Both the position numbers and the translations under genes were made by a program. Positions 21,832-33,056 of a stretch of DNA of 64,000 bases are shown one piece after another. Numbering within the stretch: position 1 is the first letter of the stretch; each line of letters begins with the position of its first letter. The notes below the pieces were generated by a model. The model was not told the origin of the DNA and did no database searches. It was given only the letters and a program-made list of their open reading frames with translations. This DNA comes from Rhynchopus sp. YZ270_cl-10 (Eukaryota > Euglenozoa > Diplonemea > Diplonemida > Diplonemidae): contig OZ037855.1 in NCBI GenBank assembly GCA_964035575.1, positions 434,001 through 498,000 on the forward strand, read 5' to 3'.

Positions 21832-22473
21832 TCACTTCTCCTCCTCCCCCTCCCCTACTAGCCGCCTGAGGGTCAGAGAGATACGCACTGTCCTTGCAAC
21901 CATCTCTTCTGTATCTGGGTTGCGGTCTGCAGCCCTCTCTGGGATGGCATGCTCGTAGTCGTACCTGGCAGGGCCAGTGAGGAGGTATGCATCCCCTGGG
22001 GACATGAAGAACTCTTCGCTGCCCCCTTCCTTAGGCTTCAGTACGAACGCTGCAGTCCCGCATAGTGTTAGCCCAAAAATGCCGTCCCGGAATTTCATCA
22101 AATCAACGTGAGAACAGATTCCTTCGGGACCGTCGTATCGATTCGCGATGAGTTGGTTGAACCAACGTTCGCTCTCGGGCCACACCTTGCCAGCAGATGT
22201 GTCGCTCTCGAGGAACCGTTTGAGCACGGTCTGGAGCTTGTCGACCCAGAGGGGGAGCGTGCCAAACCGCATGGCCTGGTTGTTGTTGTGCCCGCTGACC
22301 CAGCCTTCAGCCAGCATGTGTGCAAGGATGTGCTCTGTTCCTGCCCCGCTCAGAAGCGTCTTCACAACGTATAAACCCGGCACGCCAGTCTCCTGCACCC
22401 TGCACTCCCCCATCATCTCCTCCACAGGACATACGTCTGCAACCACAGGGTCGCATCCGAAGATATCCTCCAT
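21832..22473 (-). CDS. AlkB-like 2OG-Fe(II) dioxygenase
   Basis: The protein has 213 residues. I start it at the ATG at 22473 (MEDIFGCDPV) because the frame upstream crosses a T-run and low-complexity DNA. The iron-binding triad of the AlkB family is visible as His122-x-Asp124 (CSHVDLMKF) and His175 (YDYEHAIP). The 2-oxoglutarate-binding arginine is Arg197 in RTVRISLTLRR. The preceding NQLIANRYDG.EGI matches the substrate-loop region of ALKBH proteins. Family members remove alkyl groups from nucleic acids or proteins; the substrate here cannot be read from sequence, and it is shorter than most. A polypyrimidine tract with CTAACAG lies just upstream of the ATG and could be a cis- or trans-splice acceptor. 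Confidence 0.85.
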   Translation of the reverse strand: MEDIFGCDPVVADVCPVEEMMGECRVQETGVPGLYVVKTLLSGAGTEHILAHMLAEGWVSGHNNNQAMRFGTLPLWVDKLQTVLKRFLESDTSAGKVWPESERWFNQLIANRYDGPEGICSHVDLMKFRDGIFGLTLCGTAAFVLKPKEGGSEEFFMSPGDAYLLTGPARYDYEHAIPERAADRNPDTEEMVARTVRISLTLRRLVGEGEEEK

Positions 22474-22841
22474 TGTTGTCAGAGACCTGTTAGGATGGAG
22501 GTTTGCGCAAGAGATGTAGCATCGGCGTGGTTTGTGGTTTGGTTGAGCATGCAAAATTCTGTGAAAAATATTACACGACTTCCTTTTTTTTTTTTGCATT
22601 GTTGATAATCTGAAAGCGGTCGGTCTGCACTCCCCTTTCCCTCCGTGGAATTCCCCCCCCTCCCTTCCTCGGGAAACAGAGATCGACACTAAGCAACAAA
22701 CTCCTCACATGCAACACAACCGCACATCCCTTAGAGACTTCGTAGCGACACTCCTCAACCCCCTACCAATGAGACCTACTCCACCGCGAAATCCTCAAAT
22801 TTCATTTATATCACTATTTTTTTCCTCTCTTTTTTGCCACA
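22474..22841. other. Short spacer
   Basis: On the minus strand a T-rich/CT-rich stretch with CCATCCTAACAG lies before the AlkB-like start. Nothing else is recognised. Confidence 0.5.
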
Positions 22842-25544
22842 TCAGAACGCATCCCCAAACTGCCGTGTTGCAAGCAGCCCTACCCCATGCGCTTTGGGTA
22901 CTGTAGTGGCAAGACGCTCGCCTGTCTCTGTCCAGAGCATCTCAGCGAAGGCGTCTATTATGGGGCCTGTCTTGCGAAGGTAGTCTTCAGAGTCGTGCGA
23001 TTTGAGCTGGGAGCGTAGGGCTGACTGCACTTTGATGTGCATGCCTTGGACGACCTGCGCGTGGGTGGGGGGGAAGGTCAAGACACCGGTCCCGTTCACG
23101 GCCAACCCGTCCTGTGTGCTGCTCGCGTCGTGGACTGGTATGACCTCGGAACCTAAGACAGCAGCCATCAACGGTGAGGTCGGTACTGGGTCCACCAAAA
23201 CGACAGTCTTCTCGCCATTCCACATCCCGACCCGGCGATGGCGTGCCACGCCCCACTCCCCGTCTTTCATGTCTGCCCGCATGCGAGGTATTCTCAGGTT
23301 GCAGTGATCTTTGCTCATCGCAGTATCGCCATTCTTGCGAAATAGGTTGCCACCCCAGGCTGCGGTAAACGCTGCACGGATGACAGCCTCGTTTTGACCA
23401 TGCCGGTTTTCCCTTCCGGTTATGAGATACGTCTCGTCGTCGGTCGCGGTGACGCTGGAGTGCGCGACGAGCTTGGCGTGGAGGAGGGAGAGGATGATTT
23501 TGTTTTTTTCGCGGATTATTTTGCGGTGTTCGGGGGAGGCCGCTGCCTCGTGGGATTGGATTTGGAGGAGCGTGTCTACGAGGCGGGAGCAGGACACAGT
23601 CTTCAAGGCTTTCATGGGCGGCAGGTTCTTCTCATTCGCTACGATGCTCAATGCAACAAACGTTACCATCGGCGCAATACACCCCAAGGCTGCACCATAC
23701 ACCAACAACCTTCCCATCTGCGGCGCAACCCCCAACCCCGCAAGCCTCCTCCCCAACCGCGTGATGCTGTACCCACTACCCCCCGCCTTCAGTGCCTTTG
23801 CTTCCTTCAAAGCGAGATGCGCAGTTTCTATGGAACGCTCTGCTGGCGGATCAAGACACCTCTCAAGGGCAGCAAAGGCGTCAGGGAGACCTAGATGGTT
23901 CAGTTCAAACATCGTGAGAACAACAGAATCAAGAAGGGAGCGTTTTATTTCTGGGGTAGCTTCATCCTGGAGGGTGGAAAGCGAGGAGCGGGGGAAGAGG
24001 TGGAGCGCTGCACCTGGAGCAGTACGGCCGGCTCTGCCAGCACGTTGGCGGTTTGATGCAGCGGCACAGCGTTTTAGTTGTAAGGTTTGGGTCGTTCCAT
24101 CGTCACTCACACCGGACTCTCGGACCAACCCAGTATTGATCACTAACGTCACCCCAGCGATTGTCAAGCTAGACTCCGCGACATTCGTTGCAAGGATTAT
24201 TCTTTGTGCAGCACCCTTCGTGAACAGCGCACCGAAGACTTCCCTCTTTGCCTTCGAGTAGACCTCCAGCACCTCCACATCAGGAAACCTTTCGCGCAAT
24301 GATTTCGCACACAACCGGATTTCTTGCGCTCCCGGGAGAAACACCAAAATTGTCCCCGAGGCTACACCAGAAAGCACCGTTGCATCGTTTCCACACTGTT
24401 CAATACCCCAGGCAACTGCAGCTGTTATAACGGAAGGGGCCGAAGGGTCGTCTGAATTGCGTGAAAGGGCGTTGCGTACTGTGTCAAGTGAGGTGTGGTC
24501 GTCCAGGTAGACCTCTGTGATAGGATGTGGTTTGGCATGAAATGCGCGTTCTGAATAATTCATTCCTGCAAAATAAGCGCGATACGGTGCAAAGCTTACG
24601 GTCGCGGACATCAGCGTTAACCGCAATGAGTCCTCCAGATTCATCTTCTCTTTTAACAATAAAAGCAGAAAATCGGAGTCGACACTGCGTTCGTGAACCT
24701 CATCGAGGACAATGTGTGTATTAGAGAGATTTTGCACTCCGGCAACAATTTTGCGGAGAAGAACCCCACTGGTACAGAAGGTGATGCTTGCGGGGAGGGT
24801 GGGGAGGGCCTTTTCATGCCCGGTATGGTAACCTATTGAGAGGCCAATTTCTTCGCCTCTTTCAGCTGCAACGCGTGAAGCGAGGGAGACTGCAGCTACC
24901 CTTCTAGGCTGTGTCACAATGACAGACCCGGCACGCCCCTCTGCCAGCATCCGGTCCAACAGAACCTGAGCCACCTGAGTTGACTTCCCAGACCCAGTTT
25001 CCCCAGACACCATTGACACCGAAGCCTCCAGGACGTCACCAAAATCGGTGTTTCGATTAATCGGAAGGTCTTTCAACCCTTCCCACATCGCAGCGTATTC
25101 AGGGGAGGCGTAAAACCGCTTGAGAGATTCCTTCTGGCGTTTCAAATAGATGGCAATGGTGCGCGCCTCTGCAGGGGTCTGTGGTGATGTCGGTTCTGGG
25201 GTGGGTGGTGCTGTAAGGGTTTTCTTTCGTTTGCGTTTTTTAGGAGAATAGGCGACCGGGAGCTTGCTGAGTTGGTCGGCCGTCAGCGCGCCGGAAGGGA
25301 TTTTGCTGAAGGAGGGCTGTGTGCCTAAGTCCGCTGTGACCTGCGGTGGAGTGCAGAGCAGTGTTGCTCGTGAGAGTGTGGAAGGGAGTGGAGGAAAGGT
25401 GTGTTGTCGTTTGCAGGTAGCCGTGTGTGCGCTGTTATTGTGTGTCCCCATTACGATGCTATACGGTGCCACCACAGCAGCCTTAGGAAGCGAAGCAAGA
25501 CGCGCTGTAGGACCAAACCATGGCTTCTTTCGAGAAGATCTCAT
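22842..25544 (-). CDS. DExH-box (DEAH/RHA family) RNA helicase
   Basis: The protein has 900 residues and no introns. Helicase motifs occur in order: I GETGSGKST at 181-189, Ia TQPRRVAA, II DEVH at 281-284, III LMSAT at 311-315, then ILVFLPGAQEI, LATNVAES..I and VI RQRAGRAGR near 510. A helicase-associated region with LPDAFAALERCLDPP and an OB-type C-terminal region follow. The DEVH box and the layout suit the DHX29/30/36/57 side of the family more than the splicing DEAH helicases, but I cannot assign an orthologue. Residues 1-120 are basic and low-complexity (PKKRKRKKT), a possible nuclear signal. ATG at 25544 is the only start before a T-run. Confidence 0.93.
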   Translation of the reverse strand: MRSSRKKPWFGPTARLASLPKAAVVAPYSIVMGTHNNSAHTATCKRQHTFPPLPSTLSRATLLCTPPQVTADLGTQPSFSKIPSGALTADQLSKLPVAYSPKKRKRKKTLTAPPTPEPTSPQTPAEARTIAIYLKRQKESLKRFYASPEYAAMWEGLKDLPINRNTDFGDVLEASVSMVSGETGSGKSTQVAQVLLDRMLAEGRAGSVIVTQPRRVAAVSLASRVAAERGEEIGLSIGYHTGHEKALPTLPASITFCTSGVLLRKIVAGVQNLSNTHIVLDEVHERSVDSDFLLLLLKEKMNLEDSLRLTLMSATVSFAPYRAYFAGMNYSERAFHAKPHPITEVYLDDHTSLDTVRNALSRNSDDPSAPSVITAAVAWGIEQCGNDATVLSGVASGTILVFLPGAQEIRLCAKSLRERFPDVEVLEVYSKAKREVFGALFTKGAAQRIILATNVAESSLTIAGVTLVINTGLVRESGVSDDGTTQTLQLKRCAAASNRQRAGRAGRTAPGAALHLFPRSSLSTLQDEATPEIKRSLLDSVVLTMFELNHLGLPDAFAALERCLDPPAERSIETAHLALKEAKALKAGGSGYSITRLGRRLAGLGVAPQMGRLLVYGAALGCIAPMVTFVALSIVANEKNLPPMKALKTVSCSRLVDTLLQIQSHEAAASPEHRKIIREKNKIILSLLHAKLVAHSSVTATDDETYLITGRENRHGQNEAVIRAAFTAAWGGNLFRKNGDTAMSKDHCNLRIPRMRADMKDGEWGVARHRRVGMWNGEKTVVLVDPVPTSPLMAAVLGSEVIPVHDASSTQDGLAVNGTGVLTFPPTHAQVVQGMHIKVQSALRSQLKSHDSEDYLRKTGPIIDAFAEMLWTETGERLATTVPKAHGVGLLATRQFGDAF

Positions 25545-25717
25545 TTAAAAAAAAAAAAATGAATAAAAAATAAAAAATCTGAGAAAAGGAAAGAATTTTA
25601 GGATGAAGGAGGGAGGGAGGGAGCAGGCCTAATGCTAACTTTGGGGGAGGGGGGAAAAAAGTGAACCAGCGGGGAAAAAAAAAAAAACGAAAAAAAATTT
25701 TCCCTCCGGGAAGGGGT

Positions 25718-26080
25718 CCAGGGTTTTCGCTTATTTTCATGAAAAATTTTTTCCCCCAAAACCGTGAAGATAAGTCCAAAAAGGGGCCAAAAAAATTTTT
25801 TTTGAGCTCCGCGCGAAAAGGTCCGTTCATTTCGCGTAAATACGTGATGACGTGGGATGGTAACGTGCATCAAGAACCAAACCAAAGCACTTTTCTCCCG
25901 CTTTTCCACGTCAAGCCGTCGCACTAGGTTCTTTCTTATGAACGCAACCTTCCCTCAGTACAACAAGAAACGGCGGTTGACATCAAAACTTTCTGGCGAA
26001 GCCACGGTACGCAACATTTCAAAAATTGTGACCTAAAACCGAACATTTTTACAGCCAAACTATGGTGGAGGGCTGTGGGC
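25718..26080 (+). repeat. Dispersed repeat, copy 1 (inverted relative to 33743-34138)
   Basis: The stretch from about CAGGGTTTTCGCTTA to GCTGTGGGC matches the reverse complement of 33743-34138, including GCGCGAAAAGGTCCGTTCA, CATCAAGAACCAAAC, GGCGAAGCCACGG and CAACATTTCAAAAATTGTGA. Identity is roughly three quarters by eye with small indels. There is no coding capacity. Confidence 0.85.
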
Positions 26081-27132
26081 TGCCAGTTTTTGAGCTGCGC
26101 CGCAGGCGCACGGTACGCTACTTTTTTTATTTTCGCCGGCAAGGAGGCTGCATCATTGAGTCCCTGAAACAAGTCTCCATCGTCACCTCCTGAAGATGCG
26201 GGCGCAGGCGCTCACATCTCCAGGACCAAGGTACCCACGGCATACCACAGGCAGAGAACCCCCCGTCCCAAAAACCCCTATTTTAAGGGTGAACCAGCGA
26301 ACCAGCGGATAAAAAAAAAAAAAAATAAATAAAAGTGAACCAGCGAACCAGCGGATAGCATTAGGCCTGGGAGGGAGGGAGGGATGCATTTAAAAAAAAA
26401 AGAAGTGGGAGAGGTGGGGTGAGGGAGAGATCTGTTTTTAAATTTTCTCACGGTTTTGGAGGGAGGGAGGGATGGGGTTGCATTTTTTTAGTTTTTTGTA
26501 TTTTTAATACGGCAGGGAAAACCCACCTCGGCTTTTTTAATTTTTTAGATAGTTGCGTCTATGTGTTTTTTAAACCCCTTTTTTTTAAATTGTTATGTTT
26601 GTTTAAACTACTGAAGTCTTTTTTTTTGCTATGTCCTTTTGTTGTTATGGGCATTTCGGCCACAAGGTTATTGTGTTGCAATCGGGCGTTATCATTCAAA
26701 TTTCTCCTCGTAATGGTAACGAATCAAAATACGTGGGTTTTTGGTCAAAAAGAATCTCGCCTGCACCTCACTGCAGGTGTCGAACGCTTTTGCAGGCCTG
26801 GTACAAGGTACCGCTTTCAGGAGATCAATTCATTCCGTAGCATTGACGCCCACACTGTATTTTCTTTGTACGATCTCTGCTTTTGGTAAAAACTAAGCAC
26901 ACAACTTATCATACCCACCTAAACCCCCCTACTGGTGATTCTGGATGCCAAAAGAAAAGAAAAGAAAACAGACCCCTCATGCACTGAACACAATCGTTTT
27001 AAAAAAGGGGTGGAAGACGCGGGGGTGGATCACGAAATGACATAACCACGTTGACAAATGCTGGTAAGTGTTGTTACTACACAGAACCTGCAAACTTGGG
27101 GCACAAACTCGCACTTAGGCAAAAAAAAAACT

Positions 27133-27175
27133 TGACTTGAAATACAACAGCCCGCTCGTGACAGTGTACCTTGGT
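27133..27175 (-). repeat. 44-bp repeat, copy 1
   Basis: It matches 31741-31784 apart from one single-base indel. On the minus strand it reads ACCAAGGTACACTG, then CGAGCGGGCTGTTG, then TTTCAAGTCA and runs into a T-run, as does the other copy. The sequence outside the block is unrelated. Confidence 0.85.
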
Positions 27176-27300
27176 ACAAAAAAAAAGGGGGGAGAAGGTT
27201 ATAGATATGAACCTAAGCTTCTGACGCATAGGTAAAAACAACAACAACACAGTGCGTTTCACTGGGCACGCTTCTTTTTGTCTTGGGCAGAGACAAAAAG

Positions 27301-27341
27301 TTTATAAGATGAACCTAAGGCTCGCTGTGCTTAGTCACCTT
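27301..27341 (-). repeat. Intergenic stem-loop element
   Basis: Minus strand: AAGGTGACTAAGC, loop ACAGCGAG, CCTTAG, bulge GT, TCATC, then TTATAAACTTTTT. GGTGA pairs with TCATC and CTAAG with CTTAG. It lies downstream of the WW-protein gene in gene sense. Confidence 0.75.
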
Positions 27342-28120
27342 AAAACAAAGCAGTTCGCTGTAAGAAAATGGGCAGATGTTACAGGAATGTAGGTTTTTCG
27401 CATTTCAGATTCACACGACTCCCCCTTTCCCCCTCCGTGCGGTTGTCTTATCAACCCTTATATTTCCGAAAATAGAGTTCTCTCTTCTCATCAGTGTCCT
27501 TCCAACAAAAAAAAACTAAAAATTTTAGTACTATGACAATCAGCCTTGGTCAACGCGAAAAAAAAAAAAATCTTTTTGTTGTGATCTGTGCTTAAAACGC
27601 AGAACCACACACTTCTTCCGTTTGTGGTTTCTGTCGCGTCGTTTATTTTATGATTTTGCACTTTTTTTTTGACGTTCCCAATCCCATTTGCCCATATCAC
27701 ATCGTCAGAGGGAGGAATGGGCTGAGGGAGAGAGGGAGAGAAAAAAAACACAAAAAGAGGGGGCGTAAAGTGGTGGTGGTGTGGGAAAAACTAGCGGGGG
27801 GGGTTTTGCAGAAAAATAGCGGGGGTGTACATTTGGATTAGTGCACCAAAAGTTTTGACAGAAAAACTAATAGAGTGCACTTCGAGCTGGTCACTGCTTC
27901 AAGAAGGGTCGTTCTTCTCGTTGAAGTGACTGCCAAACATGGCTTGTTAGTTGTGTTGTGTTGTGTGTACAGAGGGATGCAAAGGCATGACTAAAAGCAC
28001 CCCAGAAACATTGTCCCATCGTATAATTATTTTTTCTTAAAAAAGTGTTTGAGGAGTTTCCTCTTGTGTGGCCACGTCGTGCAAGATCCACTTTCCGCAC
28101 AAAGCATTTTTTTTTATTGT

Positions 28121-28167
28121 GAAAAATTGTTGGAATAGTGTAGTTGCCACGTGTGCTCCACTGTCCC
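28121..28167 (-). repeat. Short dispersed repeat (TGGCAACTACACT family), copy 1
   Basis: Minus strand: GGACAGTGGAGCACACG, TGGCAACTACACT, ATTCCAACAATTTTT. Related copies lie at 32611-32655, 35565-35606 and 37047-37096, all in the same orientation. Confidence 0.65.
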
Positions 28168-28811
28168 TAAAGTTTTTTTTTTGAAAATTAGATAACGCGA
28201 AGTCACCCATTGCATCTCTACGTATTTTTAAAAAAAAAGCAGCTTGTGGGAAAAGTCTCCCGAAGAGATCGACCCTCCTCTTTTACACGTTTCGCGTCCT
28301 TGTTCTTTTTTTATCCCGCCCTTTTACTTTGCTTTCCACTATTCGCCAGGCCAGCAAACCAACAGGATTTCCCCCTTCCCTTTTCGTTACGTCAGCAGGT
28401 CTTGCCCGGCATCTATTTTTTGTTTTTTTTTTTTTTTGGTGTCGTATTTTTTTCCCCCCATTTTTTTGTGTGTGTTTTTCCTGCCCACTTTAACGTATGC
28501 CCCACCCGTTCCCTTATTGAACAGACAAACGGACTGACTCCCTTGCCATTCCAATTGCCTCGCACCTCCGTACTCCGTACTCCTCACCACGATCACTTCT
28601 TGACAGAGATCGTGGTCTTGGCAGGACGGCTTTCTTGCTTCACTTTTACCTGCGGTGTGGTGTTGGGTTTTCTTCGTATTTTTGAAGAATTACCGTATTC
28701 GTACAAATAGACCGTAATAATGTTCGAACTTTTCAGGATTTTTCTGGAAGTTCGACCTTTTTTACGGTCGAATATTTTTATGAGATACGGTATTGGAGAA
28801 TCGCACATCTC

Positions 28812-31119
28812 TTAAGATCGACAGAGAACTCTGATCTGTGCTGTAATCTGTTGCATACAGCCAGAACCGTCCAGGGTTCGTTTTAAACCAACCTCTGATA
28901 AAGCACATACCGACACCTTGCTGGTCTTCTCCCCTTTGTCTCCTTTGCCCCCCTTCGAGCCTTTGCTGCCCTTGCTGTCACCTTTAGAGCTTCCTTTGCC
29001 AGATTCCACAGGTTTAACAGTGACACGCGTCTTCTCTGCAGCAGCGCCCTTGCCCGAGACAGGTGTGACTTCCACCTTCTTCCCCTTGCCCCGCACCTTC
29101 TCAGGCTCGACCTGGTGGGAGGACAGACGCATAAGCGAGACTCCCGAGTCCAGCAGTACGTTGTACTGGTTGTCTGCAAGCACAGCGTCGATCTGTGGTG
29201 GTGGATGTGTCGCAGAGAAGTATTACTAGCGTGACCAGGAAGAAGTGGATGTGGCGCCATACCTTGCCCCTGTCGCCGATCTGCCCCTTGGCCCCGAAGG
29301 CTTGTGTGAGAGTGATGCGGCTGTTGCATTCCTGTGGGTCGTTGGGTTGAAAAACATAAGGGGAACACTCAAGACATACATATGTGTCAGCCTCCTTGAC
29401 CTTCACGACTGTCTTGCCGTTGGATGCTGTGGTGGGTGCGGCAGTATCCTGTGCCGTCGACATCTTGGCTTTGATGGCAACGCCGTCCCCCTTGCCCTGC
29501 TGCTGTTGTGGTGGCACTGGCTCCGTGCTCTTGCTGATCGACACTGTCGCCTTGTCGGACTGCTGGCTCTGGAAGTGTCTACGCTCCTCGTCGCGTGCAC
29601 GCACCCGCTCGTCCTTGCGTGCCTCGTGCTCGCTCTCCTTGCCCCAGTCGTAGTTGTTTTTGTTGCGCGTTGGGCCCCGTTCGTCCACTGGGCTATACTG
29701 GTCACGGAACCTGGTGTGGTGTGAAGTAATGTGGTATTCTCTGGAAATTTTGATAACATTCAGTCACCTTGTGTGCTCTCCAGGCGAGGAGGGGTAAAAA
29801 GGTGTATTGGTTTGCATACTTTTCCCGCTCGAGCCTACGCGCCTCATCCCTGCTGACCCCCCGCTCAAGCCCGTCCCCTTGGCTGTCCTTCATGAGCATG
29901 TTCATGACGTTGCCTTCCTTTGGACGGTCGATGAGGGACGACACGTTGTACGCAGACGTGGTGTCGGGCTTCTTGGTTGGGGCGGGGCCTGCGCTTCGGA
30001 GGGTGCCCTTTTGAAGCTGGTCGATGAAGTCGTTGCGCTGGTGTTGGTGCTGATGTTGGTTTTGGTGCTGGCGTTGGTGGCGTTGGGTGGGCTGCTGCTG
30101 ATCTGCTGCACCCAGGTTTCTGTTGAAGAGGCCACGTGCACTGTCCCAGACCTGCTCCTGGGAGCTGGGTGCGCCTTCGGAAGGGCGTGCCTGCTGCTGC
30201 TGTTGCTTCTGTGCCTGCTGCTGCTGCTGGAGACGCTTCTCCTCTTCCTCCTGCTTCCGTTTTTCCTCTGCCGCCTTCACCTTCGCAAGCTCCTCCGCAC
30301 GCTGCTGCTCAAGCTTCTGCTGCTCCTGTTGCCGCAGCAGCTCCTGACGCTGCTGCTGCTCCTGTCGTCGCTGCTCCTCCTGGCGCTGTCCATCCCGCTC
30401 CTTCTGCAGCTGTGCCTCCTCCACCTCGCGCTGCATTTTGCGCTCCATGAAGGCAGTATACGCCTGCGGCCTGTCCCACTGTTTCGCCTCGCTCTTCGCG
30501 TTGTAGTAAAAGTTCTTCCCGGTTTTGTCGTCCTGTGAATGTGTGTGTAAAGGACATAAAGGCAGCGCATACCTTGTACTCAACCCAGTCGCACTTCTCC
30601 TCGTTGAACACCTCGGGGCGGTCCCACTGCTTCTGCGTGGTGACGATGTTGTAGTAGTACTTCTTCCCGCTGGCAGGGTCGTTGTAGGCGACCCAGTCCC
30701 CGCGTTGCTCCACACCGGGCACGGAAGCCTGTTGTGGTGAGTGGTGGGTATAAGTTGTTGTTTCATTACGCGGCATATTGATCTTTGAAGCAACATAGCC
30801 TGTTTGCTAGTAGACAGGTGAGGTTGCGTTGTGACAAAACAGGGTAAGGGTTGTGTGAGGTGGTTTGATGTTTGGGAATACCTTTTTCGTGTCAGCACTT
30901 TCGGCTGGCTGTTGTTGGGCTTGCTGCTGTGCTGGCTGTGCGGAGGGCTGTGCCTGGGGTTGTGGCTGTGGACGTGGCTGTTGTTGCTGTTGGTGCTGGT
31001 GTTGTTGTTGCTGTTGTGCCTGCTGTTGTTGTTGGGCTTGCTGTTGCTGGCGCTGTGCCTGCTGCTGTTGTTGTTGCTGCTGCTGCGCTAAAGCCTGCGC
31101 CCTTTGCTGCTGCTGGTGT

Positions 31120-31151
<32 letters not shown>

Positions 31152-31652
31152 TTGTTGTTGTTGCTGCTGTTGTTGCTGGGTTTGTGCCGCTTGCCGTTGC
31201 TGTGCTTGGGCAGTGGAGGCGGCTTGCTGCTGGATGCTTTGCAGGTTCCCCTGTTGGGGGCTTTGGCGTTGGTGCTGGAGCTGTGCGGCGCTGTGCTGTG
31301 CGTGTTGCTGGGGCATGGCGGCGGCTTGTGGCTGGCGCATGGCCTGCTGCTGTGGCTGCTGCTGTGGGGGGTACTGCTGGCCGAAGCCGCCCATGAGGCC
31401 TGGCTGCATCATGAGGTTGGACGAGGGCATGCTGCCTGCTGTGTAGAAGTTCGAGAGGCCTGCGTTGGGCATCATCTGCGGCATCATCGGAAGGCCCGCA
31501 AACTGCTGCTGCATCTGTATCGCTGTCAGGCCTGACTGCGCCACCTTCCCGTCCGCCTTCTTATCCGCCTTCGCAGCTGCAGGTACTTCGAAGCCTCTCT
31601 TCTCAATAGGATAAGCAGCCTGGTTCCCCTGCCACACCTGTGGGAACGACAT
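28812..31652 (-). CDS. WW-domain, glutamine-rich protein, multi-exon
   Basis: Exons: 31652-30882, 30728-30573, 30532-29820, 29710-29380, 29331-29263, 29192-28812. Introns are 153, 40, 109, 48 and 70 nt. Exon 1 carries a Met-rich start and a long poly-Gln/Ala tract (about residues 100-250). Two tandem WW domains follow: GDWVAYNDPASGKKYYYNI..QKQWDRPE, and a second split by the 40-nt intron (CDWVEYK|DDKTGKNFYYNAKSEAKQWDRP). A long Glu/Gln/Arg/Lys coiled coil, then a charged region and a Lys/Gly/Ser tail complete it. The layout recalls splicing or transcription WW proteins such as PRP40/TCERG1, but no FF domain is evident. The 48-nt intron is in frame but has GTATGT and CAG borders and would remove 16 Cys-bearing residues. 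A further GTATGT at 28910 may start one more intron, so the C-terminus is uncertain. Confidence 0.8.
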
Positions 31653-31740
31653 CTTTCCCTTTCCTGGAATGAAGTGGAGAGGAGGGGGTTTGGTTAAAGG
31701 GAGGAGGTGGGCATGGTGTCTCTTTTGTTGAAAAAAAAGC

Positions 31741-31784
31741 TGACTTGAAATACAACAGCCCGCTCGTGAACAGTGTACCTTGGT
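31741..31784 (-). repeat. 44-bp repeat, copy 2
   Basis: Second copy of the element at 27133-27175. On the minus strand it ends TTTCAAGTCAGC and is followed by eight T residues. It lies about 90 bases upstream of the WW-gene start codon. Confidence 0.85.
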
Positions 31785-32610
31785 TCTGACTGGCAGTACC
31801 AGGGTGGACCCCAGCCATGCAGTCATACATCCATTTCGTGGTTCACATTTGATACGCGATACTCCCGCTTCCATTAATCAGCCAGATGAACGGGGATCAT
31901 TGCGAACACCAGACATGAATCCTGTATGATGTAGCGTGCAGTTGGGGTCCTCTGCCGTTTTGCAGTGTAGGATTTCGCTAGTTTGCGCGGATAAAAAGAA
32001 AATGATAACGTGGAGGCTGAGATTAAACGGGATGGGGGGTTTTTTGTTTGTCGGCATTTTTTTTCCTTTTCTTTTTCTTTTGTTGTTTTCTTTTTGATAA
32101 TCTAGGATTATAAACAAACACATGTACACTGTTCCTCGATGCAGTTGTCGCTGTGCGGTGTCGTGCCCTCCCCACCTCTCGACACATAGCCAATAGTATG
32201 GGGATCCACCCGCACAGATTGAGAACAAGCAAGGGTCCAGGCCAAAAACATTCCGTCTTTCACGTGGTGAGCAGTGTAAAAAGAGGGTTGTGGAGGGAGC
32301 GTGTATCGGTGCAGTGGACACCCACCCAAGAGTTCTGCACTACACCAATGCCACCGAGGGATGCAATAAAGATTATATCCAAAATCTGCCCCGTATAGAA
32401 TAACCTGATCTTGGTACACTGTTGAAGTTACCCATTTTTTTCACTAAAAAAATTGCCCAACCCCGGAATTTTTTCATGCTCCGGAAACTCGGTACGTACC
32501 TTTTTTGCGGGGAGAAAAAATACGCACCAAGCTCCTGAACCGGGAGTGGGAGTTCCTCGGTGGTCTCTCGGACGCTCCGGGATTTGTTTCCGAGATTTTT
32601 TTATTTGAAA

Positions 32611-32655
32611 ACTTGGTTGTATTAGTGTAGCCACCCTAGAGTGTGCTCCACTATT
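32611..32655 (-). repeat. Short dispersed repeat (TGGCAACTACACT family), copy 2
   Basis: Diverged member: minus strand AGTGGAGCACACTC, GGGTGGCTACACTA, ATACAACCAAG. It is recognised by order and spacing of the shared blocks. Confidence 0.5.
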
Positions 32656-33012
32656 TATTTATTTGGAAAAAACGTTCAATTCCGACGATATTCAACTTCT
32701 CATTTTTCTGAGTAAAATTTGAAATAGTCTTCTGGGGAGATTTTGGATGATACGTGTTTTTTTTTTTTACATTAGTCCTTCAACGACACCAGAAACAAAA
32801 TATTCAACACGAGCAGGAAAAAGAAGATCGGGGACGGGGGAAAATAGGGGGAAAACAGAAAGACGAAAGGAGGAAAGAGGAAAGATATCATGGGTTGGCC
32901 TCTGATGCAAAGTGCCCACTTCAGAGTCGTCATCCTCGCTCTCATTTGGTTTTGTTTGTCTCTAGCAGTAAGCAGCAGGAGAACTAAGAGAACGGGAGGA
33001 ATTGACAAAAAA

Positions 33013-33056
33013 TATTTTCATCATATGCAATCAATAAATTGATAGTATATGGTGAG
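33013..33056. repeat. 44-bp palindromic repeat, copy 1
   Basis: It is identical to 51085-51128. The two arms CATCATATGCAATCAAT and ATTGATAGTATATGGTG are near-complementary (13 of 17), so it can form a hairpin. Flanks of the two copies are unrelated. Confidence 0.9.

Larger units (their letters stand above)
25545..28811. other. Gene-free, repeat-bearing spacer
   Basis: It holds the 25718-26080 dispersed repeat, copies of GTGAACCAGCG near 25660, 26290 and 26336, a 43-bp repeat at 27133-27175, stem-loops at 27205-27235 (weak) and 27301-27341, and a short repeat at 28121-28167. Long A, T and G runs are common. I see no supportable gene. Confidence 0.7.

Noticed and set aside
30831-31535. Cys-, Leu- and Val-rich + strand frames over the poly-Q exon
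   Set aside because: They are antisense readings of CAG/CAA repeats in the WW gene.
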